Source: Gammaproteobacteria bacterium
Lineage (GTDB): Bacteria > Pseudomonadota > Gammaproteobacteria > Steroidobacterales > Steroidobacteraceae
Assembly (NCBI GenBank): GCA_030040525.1
Contig: JASHTN010000028.1
Location: 1-7,777 of the forward strand
DNA: 7,777 nucleotides
Direction: 5' to 3'
Below the pieces are notes generated by a model, which searched no databases, was not told where the DNA came from, and saw only the letters and a program-made list of their open reading frames with translations. Made by a program: the position numbers and the translations under genes. Below are positions 1 through 5,279 of this stretch, piece after piece. The first letter of the stretch is position 1. The number at the start of each line of letters is the position of its first letter.

Positions 1-702
1 CTGTTCCGCATGGCGATTCAGCCGCTGCAGCGCGCCGAGGTCGGGGCGCAGTACGAGCTGCTGCTGCGCCTCAAGGACGAGACCGGACGCATCGTCGCCC
101 CCAACGACTTCATTGCCGCGGCCGAGCGCTACGGCATCACGCCCAACATCGACCGCTGGGTGATCGAGAACGCCTTCCGCTGGCTGGTCTCGGAGGCCGA
201 CGAGCGCGAAAAGCTGCTGCGCTGCTCGATCAATCTCTCCGGCCAGAGCCTCGGCGACGACAAGTTCCTGCCGTTCGTGCAGGAGCAGTTCAATCGCAGC
301 GGCCTGGATGCCTCCAAGATCTGCTTCGAGATCACCGAATCGGCCGCGGTGCAGAACTACGCCCAGGCCAACCGCTTCGTGCAGTCACTGAAGGCGCTGG
401 GCTGCAAGTTCGCGCTCGATGATTTCGGCAAGGGGCACTCATCGTTCGGCTATCTCAAGCACTTCCCGGTCGATTTCCTGAAGATCGACGGCAGCTTCGT
501 CAAGGAGATCCTGCACGACCCCATCGACCGCGAGATGGTGCGCTCGATCAACGAGATCGGGCATCTCACCGGCAAGCAGACCATCGCGGAATTCGCCGAG
601 AACGCCGAGATCATTCAGATGCTGACCAGCCTCGGCGTCGACTACGCGCAGGGCTACGGAGTGTCGCAGCCGCAGCGGGTGCTGAAGTCGGCGGTCGCCT
701 GA
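1..702 (+). CDS. EAL-domain cyclic-di-GMP phosphodiesterase, C-terminal part (5' end outside window)
   Basis: This is the C-terminal EAL domain of a protein that hydrolyses the second messenger cyclic-di-GMP to pGpG. The frame is open from base 1, and the first residues (LFRMAIQPLQ) match the usual strand before the EAL signature. The start therefore lies upstream and the ATG at 10 is internal. About 233 residues are visible. The signature reads ELLLR instead of EALLR (E19 of the visible part), keeping the catalytic Glu and the Leu. The other metal- and substrate-binding positions are present: Asn in INLSG, Glu in EITE, the DDFG pair of loop 6, Lys in LKIDG, Glu in IAEFAE and Gln in YAQGYG. 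It should thus be an active enzyme rather than a degenerate sensor. In the family this domain is often preceded by PAS and GGDEF domains, which cannot be seen here. Family assignment is secure; the input signal is unknown. Confidence 0.93.
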   Translation: MFRMAIQPLQRAEVGAQYELLLRLKDETGRIVAPNDFIAAAERYGITPNIDRWVIENAFRWLVSEADEREKLLRCSINLSGQSLGDDKFLPFVQEQFNRSGLDASKICFEITESAAVQNYAQANRFVQSLKALGCKFALDDFGKGHSSFGYLKHFPVDFLKIDGSFVKEILHDPIDREMVRSINEIGHLTGKQTIAEFAENAEIIQMLTSLGVDYAQGYGVSQPQRVLKSAVA

Positions 703-704
703 GG

Positions 705-745
705 TTGACTCCTCGGGGGCGCATTTCGTAACGCCACTGAGTCAA
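705..745 (+). promoter_or_regulatory. Inverted repeat / possible promoter ahead of the fluoride riboswitch
   Basis: TTGACTC (705-711) and GAGTCAA (739-745) are perfect reverse complements. They enclose a second small stem, GGCG (718-721) with CGCC (732-735). The element starts three bases after the EAL stop and ends two bases before the riboswitch. Two readings are possible. It may be a hairpin at the end of the EAL transcript, although no T-tract follows. Alternatively TTGACT (705-710) may be a good -35 box, with a poor -10 (around 728-734, GTAACG/TAACGC), which would start the transcript just before the riboswitch. The sequence does not decide between them. Confidence 0.3.
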
Positions 746-746
746 T

Positions 747-810
747 AAGGGGATGGGGTTCCCCTCGAACCGCCCGCTCGCTTTCGAGCCAGACGGCTGA
801 TGACCCCTAC
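747..810 (+). promoter_or_regulatory. Fluoride riboswitch aptamer (crcB motif)
   Basis: The element matches the crcB RNA consensus in order and spacing. P1 is AGGGG (748-752) paired with CCCCT (761-765), closing the loop ATGGGGTT (753-760). Next come the linker GAACC (767-771) and a second stem, GCC (772-774) with GGC (795-797). That stem carries an inner hairpin, GCTCG (776-780) with CGAGC (785-789). The conserved TGATG (798-802) follows directly, then ACCCC (803-807) and TAC (808-810). Loop bases GGGGT (755-759) are complementary to ACCCC (803-807), which is the defining pseudoknot of this class. Known members bind fluoride with Mg2+ and turn on fluoride-resistance genes. The next gene is a cation/proton antiporter, so fluoride-induced expression is inferred. 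The match was made from memory of the consensus, without a covariance-model search. Confidence 0.9.
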
Positions 811-888
811 GGGTGCAGCTTCGGCTGCGGTAGGCGTCATCGGCCGACGGCGGAGAGTCGCGCTCTCCGCCGGGCCATCGGAGGCGGA
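799..888 (+). promoter_or_regulatory. Expression platform of the riboswitch: anti-aptamer hairpin and SD-proximal hairpin
   Basis: GATGACCCCTAC (799-810), the 3' strand of the aptamer, can pair with GTAGGCGTCATC (830-841) with one mismatch. The loop of that pairing holds a GCAGC-TTCG-GCTGC hairpin (815-828). Forming this hairpin would destroy the aptamer pseudoknot. A second hairpin follows immediately: CGGCGGAGAG (848-857) with CTCTCCGCCG (863-872), a perfect 10-bp stem lengthened by GGCC (842-845) with GGCC (873-876). Its right arm TCCGCC (866-871) can also pair with GGCGGA (883-888) in the ribosome-binding region. The two states could therefore expose or hide the SD. No T-tract follows either hairpin, so control of translation is more likely than termination. 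Which state is ON is inferred from the class, not from folding energies. Confidence 0.6.
880..884 (+). promoter_or_regulatory. Ribosome binding site that fixes the antiporter start
   Basis: GGAGG lies five bases before the ATG at 890. It decides the start: the in-frame ATG at 800 is part of the conserved TGATG of the riboswitch, has no comparable SD, and would add a 30-residue Arg/Ala-rich leader encoded by the regulatory hairpins. Confidence 0.8.
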
Positions 889-889
889 A

Positions 890-2059
890 ATGGCTAGTGT
901 CTGGCTTCACTCGGCCCTGTGGCTGGGTCTGGCTCTGCTCGCATCGCTGATCTCAATCCGCATTGCAGTATCGGTCGCTCTCATCGAGATCGTGGTGGGA
1001 GCCGTCGCGGGCAACCTCGTCGCTCTGCAGATCACGGACTGGGTCAACTTCCTCGCCGGCTTCGGCGCCATCCTGCTGACCTTCCTCGCGGGAACCGAGA
1101 TCGACCCGCGCATCGTGCGCAAGCACTTCTGGTCCAGCATGACGATCGGTGTGATGGGCTTTGTCGCCCCGTATCTCGGGGTGCTTGCCTACGCTCACTG
1201 GGGCATAGGCTGGCACTGGCCCCAGGCCCAGATAGCCGGTATTGCCCTCTCGACGACCTCCGTCGCGGTCGTCTACGCAGTGATGATCGAAACCGGCTTC
1301 AACCGCACGGAGATCGGCAAGATCATTCTGGCGGCCTGCTTCATCAACGATCTCGGCACGGTGCTGGCTCTTGGCATCGTATTCGCGCACTACGATCGTC
1401 GCTTGCTGCTGTTCGGTGCCGTCACCGCCGCCGTGCTGATCATCCTCGCGCGCTACGCGCCCTGGATGTTCAGGCACCTGGGGGCGCGCGTCAGCGAGCC
1501 ACAGACCAAGTTTGTGGCGTTGATCCTCCTCGGGCTCGGCGGACTCGCGAGCATCGCAGGCAGCGAGGCGGTACTGCCTGCGTATCTGGTCGGCATGGCG
1601 CTCGCGCCGACATTCCTGTCCGAGCCCGAGCTGCCCCACCGCATGCGAATCATCGCCTTCTCGATTCTGACACCGTTCTACTTCCTGAAGGCGGGAGCGC
1701 TCGTTGAGGCTCATGCCGTCTCGGCAGCGTGCGGACTGATCGCCATATTCCTCGCGATCAAAATGGCCACCAAATTCCTCGGCATCCTGCCGCTTACGGT
1801 CTATCACGAGTTCGACAGTCGCGAGGGAATGTATACGACGCTGCTCATGTCCACGGGACTCACCTTCGGCTCGATCTCGGCGCTCTTTGGACTGAGCAAC
1901 GGGATCATCAACCAGGGCCAGTACACCATTCTCGTGACCGCGGTCATCGGCAGCGCGGTGGTGCCGACACTCATTGCCCAAAGGTGGTTTCAGCCGAAGT
2001 TCAAGCCGCTCCCGGCCGCCGCCGCGGAGGCGGAGGCGGTCGCCGGCGAAGAGCCCTGA
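890..2059 (+). CDS. CPA-superfamily cation/proton antiporter under fluoride riboswitch control
   Basis: This 389-residue inner-membrane protein resembles sodium/hydrogen exchangers and should swap protons for Na+ or another monovalent ion. It is hydrophobic along most of its length, with about 11-13 predicted membrane segments. Family landmarks are FLAGTEID (65-72, compare FLxGLELD), STTSVAVVYAVM (121-132) and INDLGTVLALG (152-162). There N153-D154 occupies the place of the ion-binding pair; Asn-Asp is the form usually linked to electroneutral exchange. K291 lies in a late helix (AIKMATKF). The C-terminus is a short Ala/Glu tail with no RCK/TrkA-N domain, so it is not a KefB/KefC channel-type protein. 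Start 890 is chosen on the SD. The fluoride riboswitch in its leader implies a role in fluoride stress, either by ion/pH homeostasis or by direct transport. I recall antiporters of this kind among fluoride-riboswitch genes. The substrate is unproven. Confidence 0.87.
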   Translation: MASVWLHSALWLGLALLASLISIRIAVSVALIEIVVGAVAGNLVALQITDWVNFLAGFGAILLTFLAGTEIDPRIVRKHFWSSMTIGVMGFVAPYLGVLAYAHWGIGWHWPQAQIAGIALSTTSVAVVYAVMIETGFNRTEIGKIILAACFINDLGTVLALGIVFAHYDRRLLLFGAVTAAVLIILARYAPWMFRHLGARVSEPQTKFVALILLGLGGLASIAGSEAVLPAYLVGMALAPTFLSEPELPHRMRIIAFSILTPFYFLKAGALVEAHAVSAACGLIAIFLAIKMATKFLGILPLTVYHEFDSREGMYTTLLMSTGLTFGSISALFGLSNGIINQGQYTILVTAVIGSAVVPTLIAQRWFQPKFKPLPAAAAEAEAVAGEEP

Positions 2060-2070
2060 ATGCGAAGGGC
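2053..2070. terminator. Weak hairpin between convergent genes
   Basis: GCCCT (2053-2057) pairs with AGGGC (2066-2070) around an eight-base loop. It overlaps the antiporter stop codon and sits in the 16-base gap before the converging DUF3455 gene ends. A short bidirectional terminator is possible from its position, but the stem is only 5 bp and no T-tract follows on either strand. Confidence 0.2.
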
Positions 2071-2075
2071 CCGAC

Positions 2076-2672
2076 TCATCTCGGCGCGCGCTGCGGTTCG
2101 TAGAAGTAATAGTCGGCGGTATAGGCGACCCGCACTTCGGAGCTCACTTTGGCGGCGCTGCACTCGGACGCCGGTGGCGGCAGTCCGCCGTGGGTGTGGA
2201 CGCGCTGGATGTGGGTGACCGGGCTCAGGACGCCGTTGCCGCTGTGGCTCACGGCCTCGAGCAGCAGCCAGGGAACCGCCTGCGGATCGGGCGCGTCGCT
2301 GTGCGCGACCGCCCGGGCCGTGATCTCGCTGCCGTCGTTGTGCCTCCAGGCGGGCCCGGCGAAATGATGAATGATGACCGTGCCCCGCGCGTCGCGCAGC
2401 TCGGCGTCCGGCGCCTTGAGCGTCCATTGCAGCTTGCCGTCCGCCGCCGCTGCGCAGAGGTAGATCTGCGCACCCGAGGCGCGGGTCCTGAGCAGCAGGT
2501 GCTCGCCGGCCGGCGCACGGATCGCCTGCGGCAAGCCGGCAGGGGCGCCCGGGTCTGCGGCGAGCGCCGCATGAGAGATGAGTGCCAGGCCGGCGAAGAA
2601 TGCCGCGCAGCCGCCCGGCGCTGCGCGCCGTGCAGCCCCGAGCAGTCGCTCTTGCGCGTTGCCAGGTGTCAT
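2076..2672 (-). CDS. DUF3455 family secreted protein
   Basis: This 198-residue protein has an N-terminal signal peptide: an Arg-bearing n-region, a hydrophobic stretch at about 23-38 and a likely cleavage near ALA-AD (38/39). It should therefore be exported to the periplasm or beyond. The mature part carries the DUF3455 pattern: AQIYLC (68-73), LQWTLKAPDAELRD (81-94), HHFAGPAWRHNDGSEI (102-117), AVPWLLLEA (132-140), VTHIQRVHTHGG (152-163) and YTADYYFYEP (184-193). C73 and C171 could form a disulfide. The molecular function of the family is not established. The ATG at 2672 is preferred because it overlaps the stop of the DUF899 gene (ATGA), implying translational coupling. A GTG at 2681 would add three residues. 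It is the last gene of the nadC operon. Confidence 0.85.
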   Translation of the reverse strand: MTPGNAQERLLGAARRAAPGGCAAFFAGLALISHAALAADPGAPAGLPQAIRAPAGEHLLLRTRASGAQIYLCAAAADGKLQWTLKAPDAELRDARGTVIIHHFAGPAWRHNDGSEITARAVAHSDAPDPQAVPWLLLEAVSHSGNGVLSPVTHIQRVHTHGGLPPPASECSAAKVSSEVRVAYTADYYFYEPQRAPR

Positions 2673-3388
2673 CTCGTGCACGAAGTCGGGTATTCGTCGT
2701 GGCGGTGCGGCCAGCCCGGATACCCGGTCTCGTTGCGGCCCTCCGCTGTGAGGTCGAGGTAATGATGCGTGCCCAGCAGCATGTCGAGCCCACGAGCGTA
2801 GGTGGAGTAGGTGAGCAGGATCCTGCCCTCGTCTTTCAGGAAAACGCTCAGCCCTGGAAGCTCCTCGCTGATATAGCGGCTGTCCGTGGTGATCGTGCCG
2901 AAGTTGTAGTCGATCCGGCGCTGCTCGATCTGCTCCTTCGTGAACGAGACGTGGAAGTCGTAGTTGAAATCGCTGCCGAAGGACGACACCCAGTCGAAGC
3001 GCCAGCCCATGCGCTTGCGGTACGCGAGTATCTTCGCGAGCGGCGCGCGGGAGACCGCCACGATGGTCACGTTGTGGTGGCAGAGGTGCTGAGCCGGTCC
3101 GTCAATGTGCTCGGCCTGAAAGGAGCAGCTGGGACAGGCGGCGCTCCACTCCGGCCCGTACATCAGATGATGGACCACGAGCTGCCCGCGGCCGTTAAAG
3201 AGGTCTGCGAGCGTCTTGCGCCCCTGCTCAGTTTCAAAGGCGTAGCCCTTCTCGATCCTCAGCCAGGGAAGCTCGCGCCGCTCGGCGGCGAGCCTGTCTC
3301 CCGCGCGCATGTGGGCCTTCTCCTTCTCGAGCAGCCTCTTGCGTGCGGCGAGCCATTCCTCTCGCGAAACGGTCTTGTCCGGTTTCAT
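2669..3388 (-). CDS. DUF899 family thioredoxin-fold protein
   Basis: The 239-residue product matches DUF899, a family with a thioredoxin/AhpC-like fold and no settled biochemical role. Visible landmarks are LVVHHLMYGPEWSAACPSCSF (70-90) with the CPSC dithiol at 85-88, TIVAVSRAPLAKILAYRKRMGW (108-129), VSSFGSDFNYDFHVSFT (134-150) and a C-terminal YSTYARGLDMLLGTHHYLDL (194-213). The CxxC placed at the end of a strand-rich segment resembles a redox-active site. No signal peptide is present, so it should be cytoplasmic. AGGAAGG (3393-3399 on the reverse strand) is a good SD six to seven bases before the ATG at 3388. The start overlaps the nadC stop as ATGA, and its own stop overlaps the DUF3455 start the same way. 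A redox or detoxification role is inference. Confidence 0.88.
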   Translation of the reverse strand: MKPDKTVSREEWLAARKRLLEKEKAHMRAGDRLAAERRELPWLRIEKGYAFETEQGRKTLADLFNGRGQLVVHHLMYGPEWSAACPSCSFQAEHIDGPAQHLCHHNVTIVAVSRAPLAKILAYRKRMGWRFDWVSSFGSDFNYDFHVSFTKEQIEQRRIDYNFGTITTDSRYISEELPGLSVFLKDEGRILLTYSTYARGLDMLLGTHHYLDLTAEGRNETGYPGWPHRHDEYPTSCTR

Positions 3389-4251
3389 GGCGCCTTCCTG
3401 AGATCGACACTGAACGTCAGACGCATCGACAGGTCCACCGCCTGCACGTGCTTGGTGAGACCGCCGACCGAGACGTAGTCGACGCCGGTCGCGGCGATGG
3501 CGCGCACCGTCTCGAGCGACACGCCGCCCGAGGCCTCCAGCCTGAGGCCGCCGCCGTGCAGGCGGTTGAGCGCCACGGCGGCGCGCATGTCCTCCAGACT
3601 GAACTCGTCCAGCATCACGATATCAGGACGCGCAGCGAGCGCCTCGCGCAGCTCGCCGAGGGTCTCGACCTCGACCTCGACGGGGATGCCCGGAGCGTCG
3701 CTGCGCGCTGCGGCGATCGCCCCGCCGATCGTGCCGGCGGCGACGATGTGGTTCTCCTTGATGAGCACGCGGTCGTAGAGTCCCATGCGATGGTTGTCGG
3801 CCCCGCCGCAGCGCACCGCGTACTTCTGCGCGCTGCGCAGCCCGGGCAGCGTCTTGCGCGTGTCGAGAATGCGGCAGCCCGTGCCGGCGACGGCATCGAC
3901 GAAGCGCCGCGCCTGCGTCGCGGTCGCCGACAGCAGCTGCAGAAAGTTGAGCGCAGTGCGCTCGCCGGTGAGCACCGGCCGCGCCGGGCCAGCGATCCGG
4001 CAGATCACCTCGCCGGGCGTGAGGCGCGCGCCGTCGGCGGCCTGCCAGCTGAGCTGCACCCGCGGGTCGAGGCGCCTGAAGGTCTCATCCGCCCAGGCGC
4101 ACCCGCAGAGCACCGCGTCCTCGCGCGTGATGATGGTGCCGCGCACCTGCTGCTCCAGCGGCACGAGCCTGGCTGTGACGTCGCCACTGCCGATGTCCTC
4201 GCGCAGCGCCGCATCGACCTGGGCGCCGAGATCCGCGGGAAGAGCGCACAT
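3385..4251 (-). CDS. nadC: Nicotinate-nucleotide pyrophosphorylase (carboxylating), quinolinate phosphoribosyltransferase
   Basis: NadC turns quinolinate and PRPP into nicotinate mononucleotide, CO2 and pyrophosphate, the last quinolinate-dependent step of de novo NAD synthesis, in the cytoplasm. At 288 residues it is close to the usual 280-300. An N-terminal alpha/beta domain (about 8-115, with TGERTALNF at 95-103) is followed by the TIM-barrel-like domain. Signature stretches are DTRKTLPGLRSAQKYAVRCGG (130-150), DNHRMGLYDRVLIKENHI (152-169), VEVEVETLGE (191-200), IVMLDEF (211-217), LEASGGVS (238-245) and SVGGLTKHVQALDLSMR-like (261-277), carrying the Arg, His and Lys substrate contacts. The frame runs open far upstream, but homology begins near the ATG at 4251. 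No strong SD is seen there, and the ATG at 4281 is an alternative adding ten Arg-rich residues. Its stop overlaps the DUF899 start. NadA and NadB are not in the window. Confidence 0.96.
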   Translation of the reverse strand: MCALPADLGAQVDAALREDIGSGDVTARLVPLEQQVRGTIITREDAVLCGCAWADETFRRLDPRVQLSWQAADGARLTPGEVICRIAGPARPVLTGERTALNFLQLLSATATQARRFVDAVAGTGCRILDTRKTLPGLRSAQKYAVRCGGADNHRMGLYDRVLIKENHIVAAGTIGGAIAAARSDAPGIPVEVEVETLGELREALAARPDIVMLDEFSLEDMRAAVALNRLHGGGLRLEASGGVSLETVRAIAATGVDYVSVGGLTKHVQAVDLSMRLTFSVDLRKAP

Positions 4252-4289
4252 TGCGCAGTGTCCGGCGCGCGGACGGCGCATCCGTGGCC

Positions 4290-4305
4290 GGCCGCGCGCG
4301 CGGCC
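4290..4305. repeat. Perfect 16-bp GC palindrome between the PuuD-like gene and nadC
   Basis: GGCCGCGCGCGCGGCC is fully self-complementary and lies five bases beyond the stop codon of the PuuD-like gene, upstream of nadC. As RNA it could form a 6-bp GC stem with a 4-base loop. No T-tract follows on the reverse strand, so a terminator is doubtful. It may attenuate read-through, or be chance in GC-rich DNA. The alternating CG run is also a Z-DNA-prone sequence. Confidence 0.4.
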
Positions 4306-4310
4306 TGCCT

Positions 4311-4925
4311 CTAGTGGCCGAGGAACGGCAGTCCGTGGCTCGCGCCGGCCATGCACATGAGCATCGGGATCGACAGCACGAAGTTGACGCGCGAGGCGAG
4401 GCCCGCGACCTTGCGCGCCTGGGCCTTCTCCGCGTCCGTCGCGGCAACCATGCCGAGGATCTTTTTCTGGTTGGGCCAGATCAGCACCCAGACGTTGAAC
4501 AGCATGATGGTGCCGAGCCAGGCGCCGGTGCCGATGGTGCGCAGATAGTAGGCCGTGTGACCGCCCGGATCGGCCATGCCGCCGAAGGTGAAGGCGCTGA
4601 GGAAGCTCGCGCCGAGGAGCCACGCGCCGCCGAGCCAGGTCGCAACCGCGCCCCAGCGGAACCAGAACAGCGCCCGCGGGGCCACGTACTTGCTGATGCC
4701 GGCGCCGCCCGGACCGCCCTTGTCGGCGGCGGCGTCCGCCAGCGCCGGCGTCTGCGCGACGTTGAAGTAATACAGCAGCCCGATCCAGAACACGCCGGCG
4801 ACGATGTGGAACCAGCGCGCCAGTCCCGCCTGGTTGAAGTGCGTGCCGCCGATACCGAACGTCAGCAGCAGCGCGAGGATGATGCCGAGCACCAGGGAGC
4901 GTCGGTGATCGTTCAGGATATTCAT
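4311..4925 (-). CDS. Urate hydroxylase PuuD N-terminal-type membrane protein
   Basis: This is a 204-residue integral membrane protein matching the membrane domain (Urate_ox_N) of PuuD, a urate-oxidising enzyme that normally also carries a cytochrome c domain. Membrane segments lie at about 9-27, 37-54, 85-105, 131-150 and 179-197. Family landmarks are RWFHIVAGVFWIGLLYYFNV (37-56), with H40 and W47 in the second helix, FWFRWGAVATWLGGAWLL (87-104), NVWVLIWPNQKKILG (144-158) and ASRVNFVLSIPMLMCMAGAS (177-196). No CxxCH haem site is present and the protein ends after the last helix. It may therefore work with a separate electron acceptor or do something other than urate oxidation. ATG 4925 is chosen over TTG 4940 because GGAGAG lies seven bases upstream. 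It is first in the leftward group, 59 bases before nadC. Confidence 0.8.
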   Translation of the reverse strand: MNILNDHRRSLVLGIILALLLTFGIGGTHFNQAGLARWFHIVAGVFWIGLLYYFNVAQTPALADAAADKGGPGGAGISKYVAPRALFWFRWGAVATWLGGAWLLGASFLSAFTFGGMADPGGHTAYYLRTIGTGAWLGTIMLFNVWVLIWPNQKKILGMVAATDAEKAQARKVAGLASRVNFVLSIPMLMCMAGASHGLPFLGH

Positions 4926-4940
4926 GGCTTCGCTCTCCAA

Positions 4941-4970
4941 GTTATTGTTTCAGTTGACAGGAAGCGTGAA
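4941..4970 (-). promoter_or_regulatory. Possible promoter for the PuuD-like/nadC group
   Basis: On the reverse strand TTCACG (4965-4970) and AATAAC (4941-4946) are 18 bases apart, each matching four of six sigma-70 consensus positions. They sit 16 bases before the ATG at 4925. The match is mediocre and rests mainly on position in the 147-base divergent intergenic region. Confidence 0.3.
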
Positions 4971-4979
4971 CCCAGCGGT

Positions 4980-5008
4980 TTGAAGAATAGGCGAGGCACC
5001 CCCATAAT
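4980..5008 (+). promoter_or_regulatory. Likely sigma-70 promoter for DUF1289-grxD
   Basis: TTGAAG (4980-4985) and CATAAT (5003-5008) are separated by exactly 17 bases. The -10 matches TATAAT at five of six positions and the -35 matches TTGACA at four. Transcription would begin near 5015, leaving a leader of about 58 bases before the ATG at 5073. Confidence 0.5.
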
Positions 5009-5072
5009 TCAACGCACGCTCGAGGCGCGTGCTGACGACCCGGCCTTGCGGGCGGCGGTCGGGGTGCATGCC

Positions 5073-5273
5073 ATGCCTTCTCAATCCACACCGCCCGATG
5101 ATGCGCAGCGCCCGCCCTCACCGTGCATCAAGGCGTGCGCGCTCGATGCGCGGGGCTACTGTGTCGGGTGCCTGCGGACGGGCGAGGAGATCGGGCGCTG
5201 GATGGGCATGAGTCCGGCCGAGCAATGGCAGCTGATCGCGGAGCTCGCCGAGCGCCGCAAACGCATGAGGTAG
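5073..5273 (+). CDS. DUF1289 family four-cysteine small protein
   Basis: This 66-residue cytoplasmic protein has the DUF1289 pattern SPCIKACALDARGYCVGCLRT (from residue 17), then EEIGRWMGMSPAEQWQLIAEL. C18, C22, C30 and C33 are arranged as two close pairs that look suited to binding a metal or an Fe-S cluster; this is inference, as the family role is not established. The upstream frame is open for a long way, but homology starts only at the SPC motif, so the ATG at 5073 with GGGGTG at 5061-5066 is preferred. An in-frame GTG at 5064 would add three residues. The stop is six bases before grxD, and the end of this gene supplies the grxD SD. A shared transcript with the Fe-S glutaredoxin fits a metal-related role. 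Confidence 0.8.
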   Translation: MPSQSTPPDDAQRPPSPCIKACALDARGYCVGCLRTGEEIGRWMGMSPAEQWQLIAELAERRKRMR

Positions 5274-5279
5274 AGCCGA

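Noticed and set aside
815..828. Mini-ykkC (guanidine) or cyclic-di-GMP riboswitch considered for the leader
   Set aside because: The hairpin loops lack the ACGR tetraloops of mini-ykkC and I see no GEMM signature; the crcB fluoride motif accounts for the conserved bases.
800..889. Longer antiporter start at ATG 800 (419 residues)
   Set aside because: That ATG is inside the conserved TGATG of the riboswitch; the extension is encoded by the regulatory hairpins and is Arg/Ala-rich, and the ATG at 890 has a good SD.
953..1981. 342-residue open frame on the reverse strand inside the antiporter gene
   Set aside because: The translation is highly charged and low in complexity, matches no family and mirrors the codon pattern of the antiporter on the other strand.
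2582..4314. Long forward-strand frames opposite nadC, DUF899 and DUF3455
   Set aside because: They are GC-driven shadows; the reverse-strand products have clear family motifs.
4252..4623. N-terminal extension of nadC into the PuuD-like gene
   Set aside because: It is Arg-rich, has no homology to the family, and overlaps the real gene on the same strand in another frame.
4954..4959. Perfect TTGACA -35 box in the PuuD/DUF1289 intergenic region
   Set aside because: No -10 lies 15-19 bases downstream; the TTGAAG-17-CATAAT pair is a better promoter.
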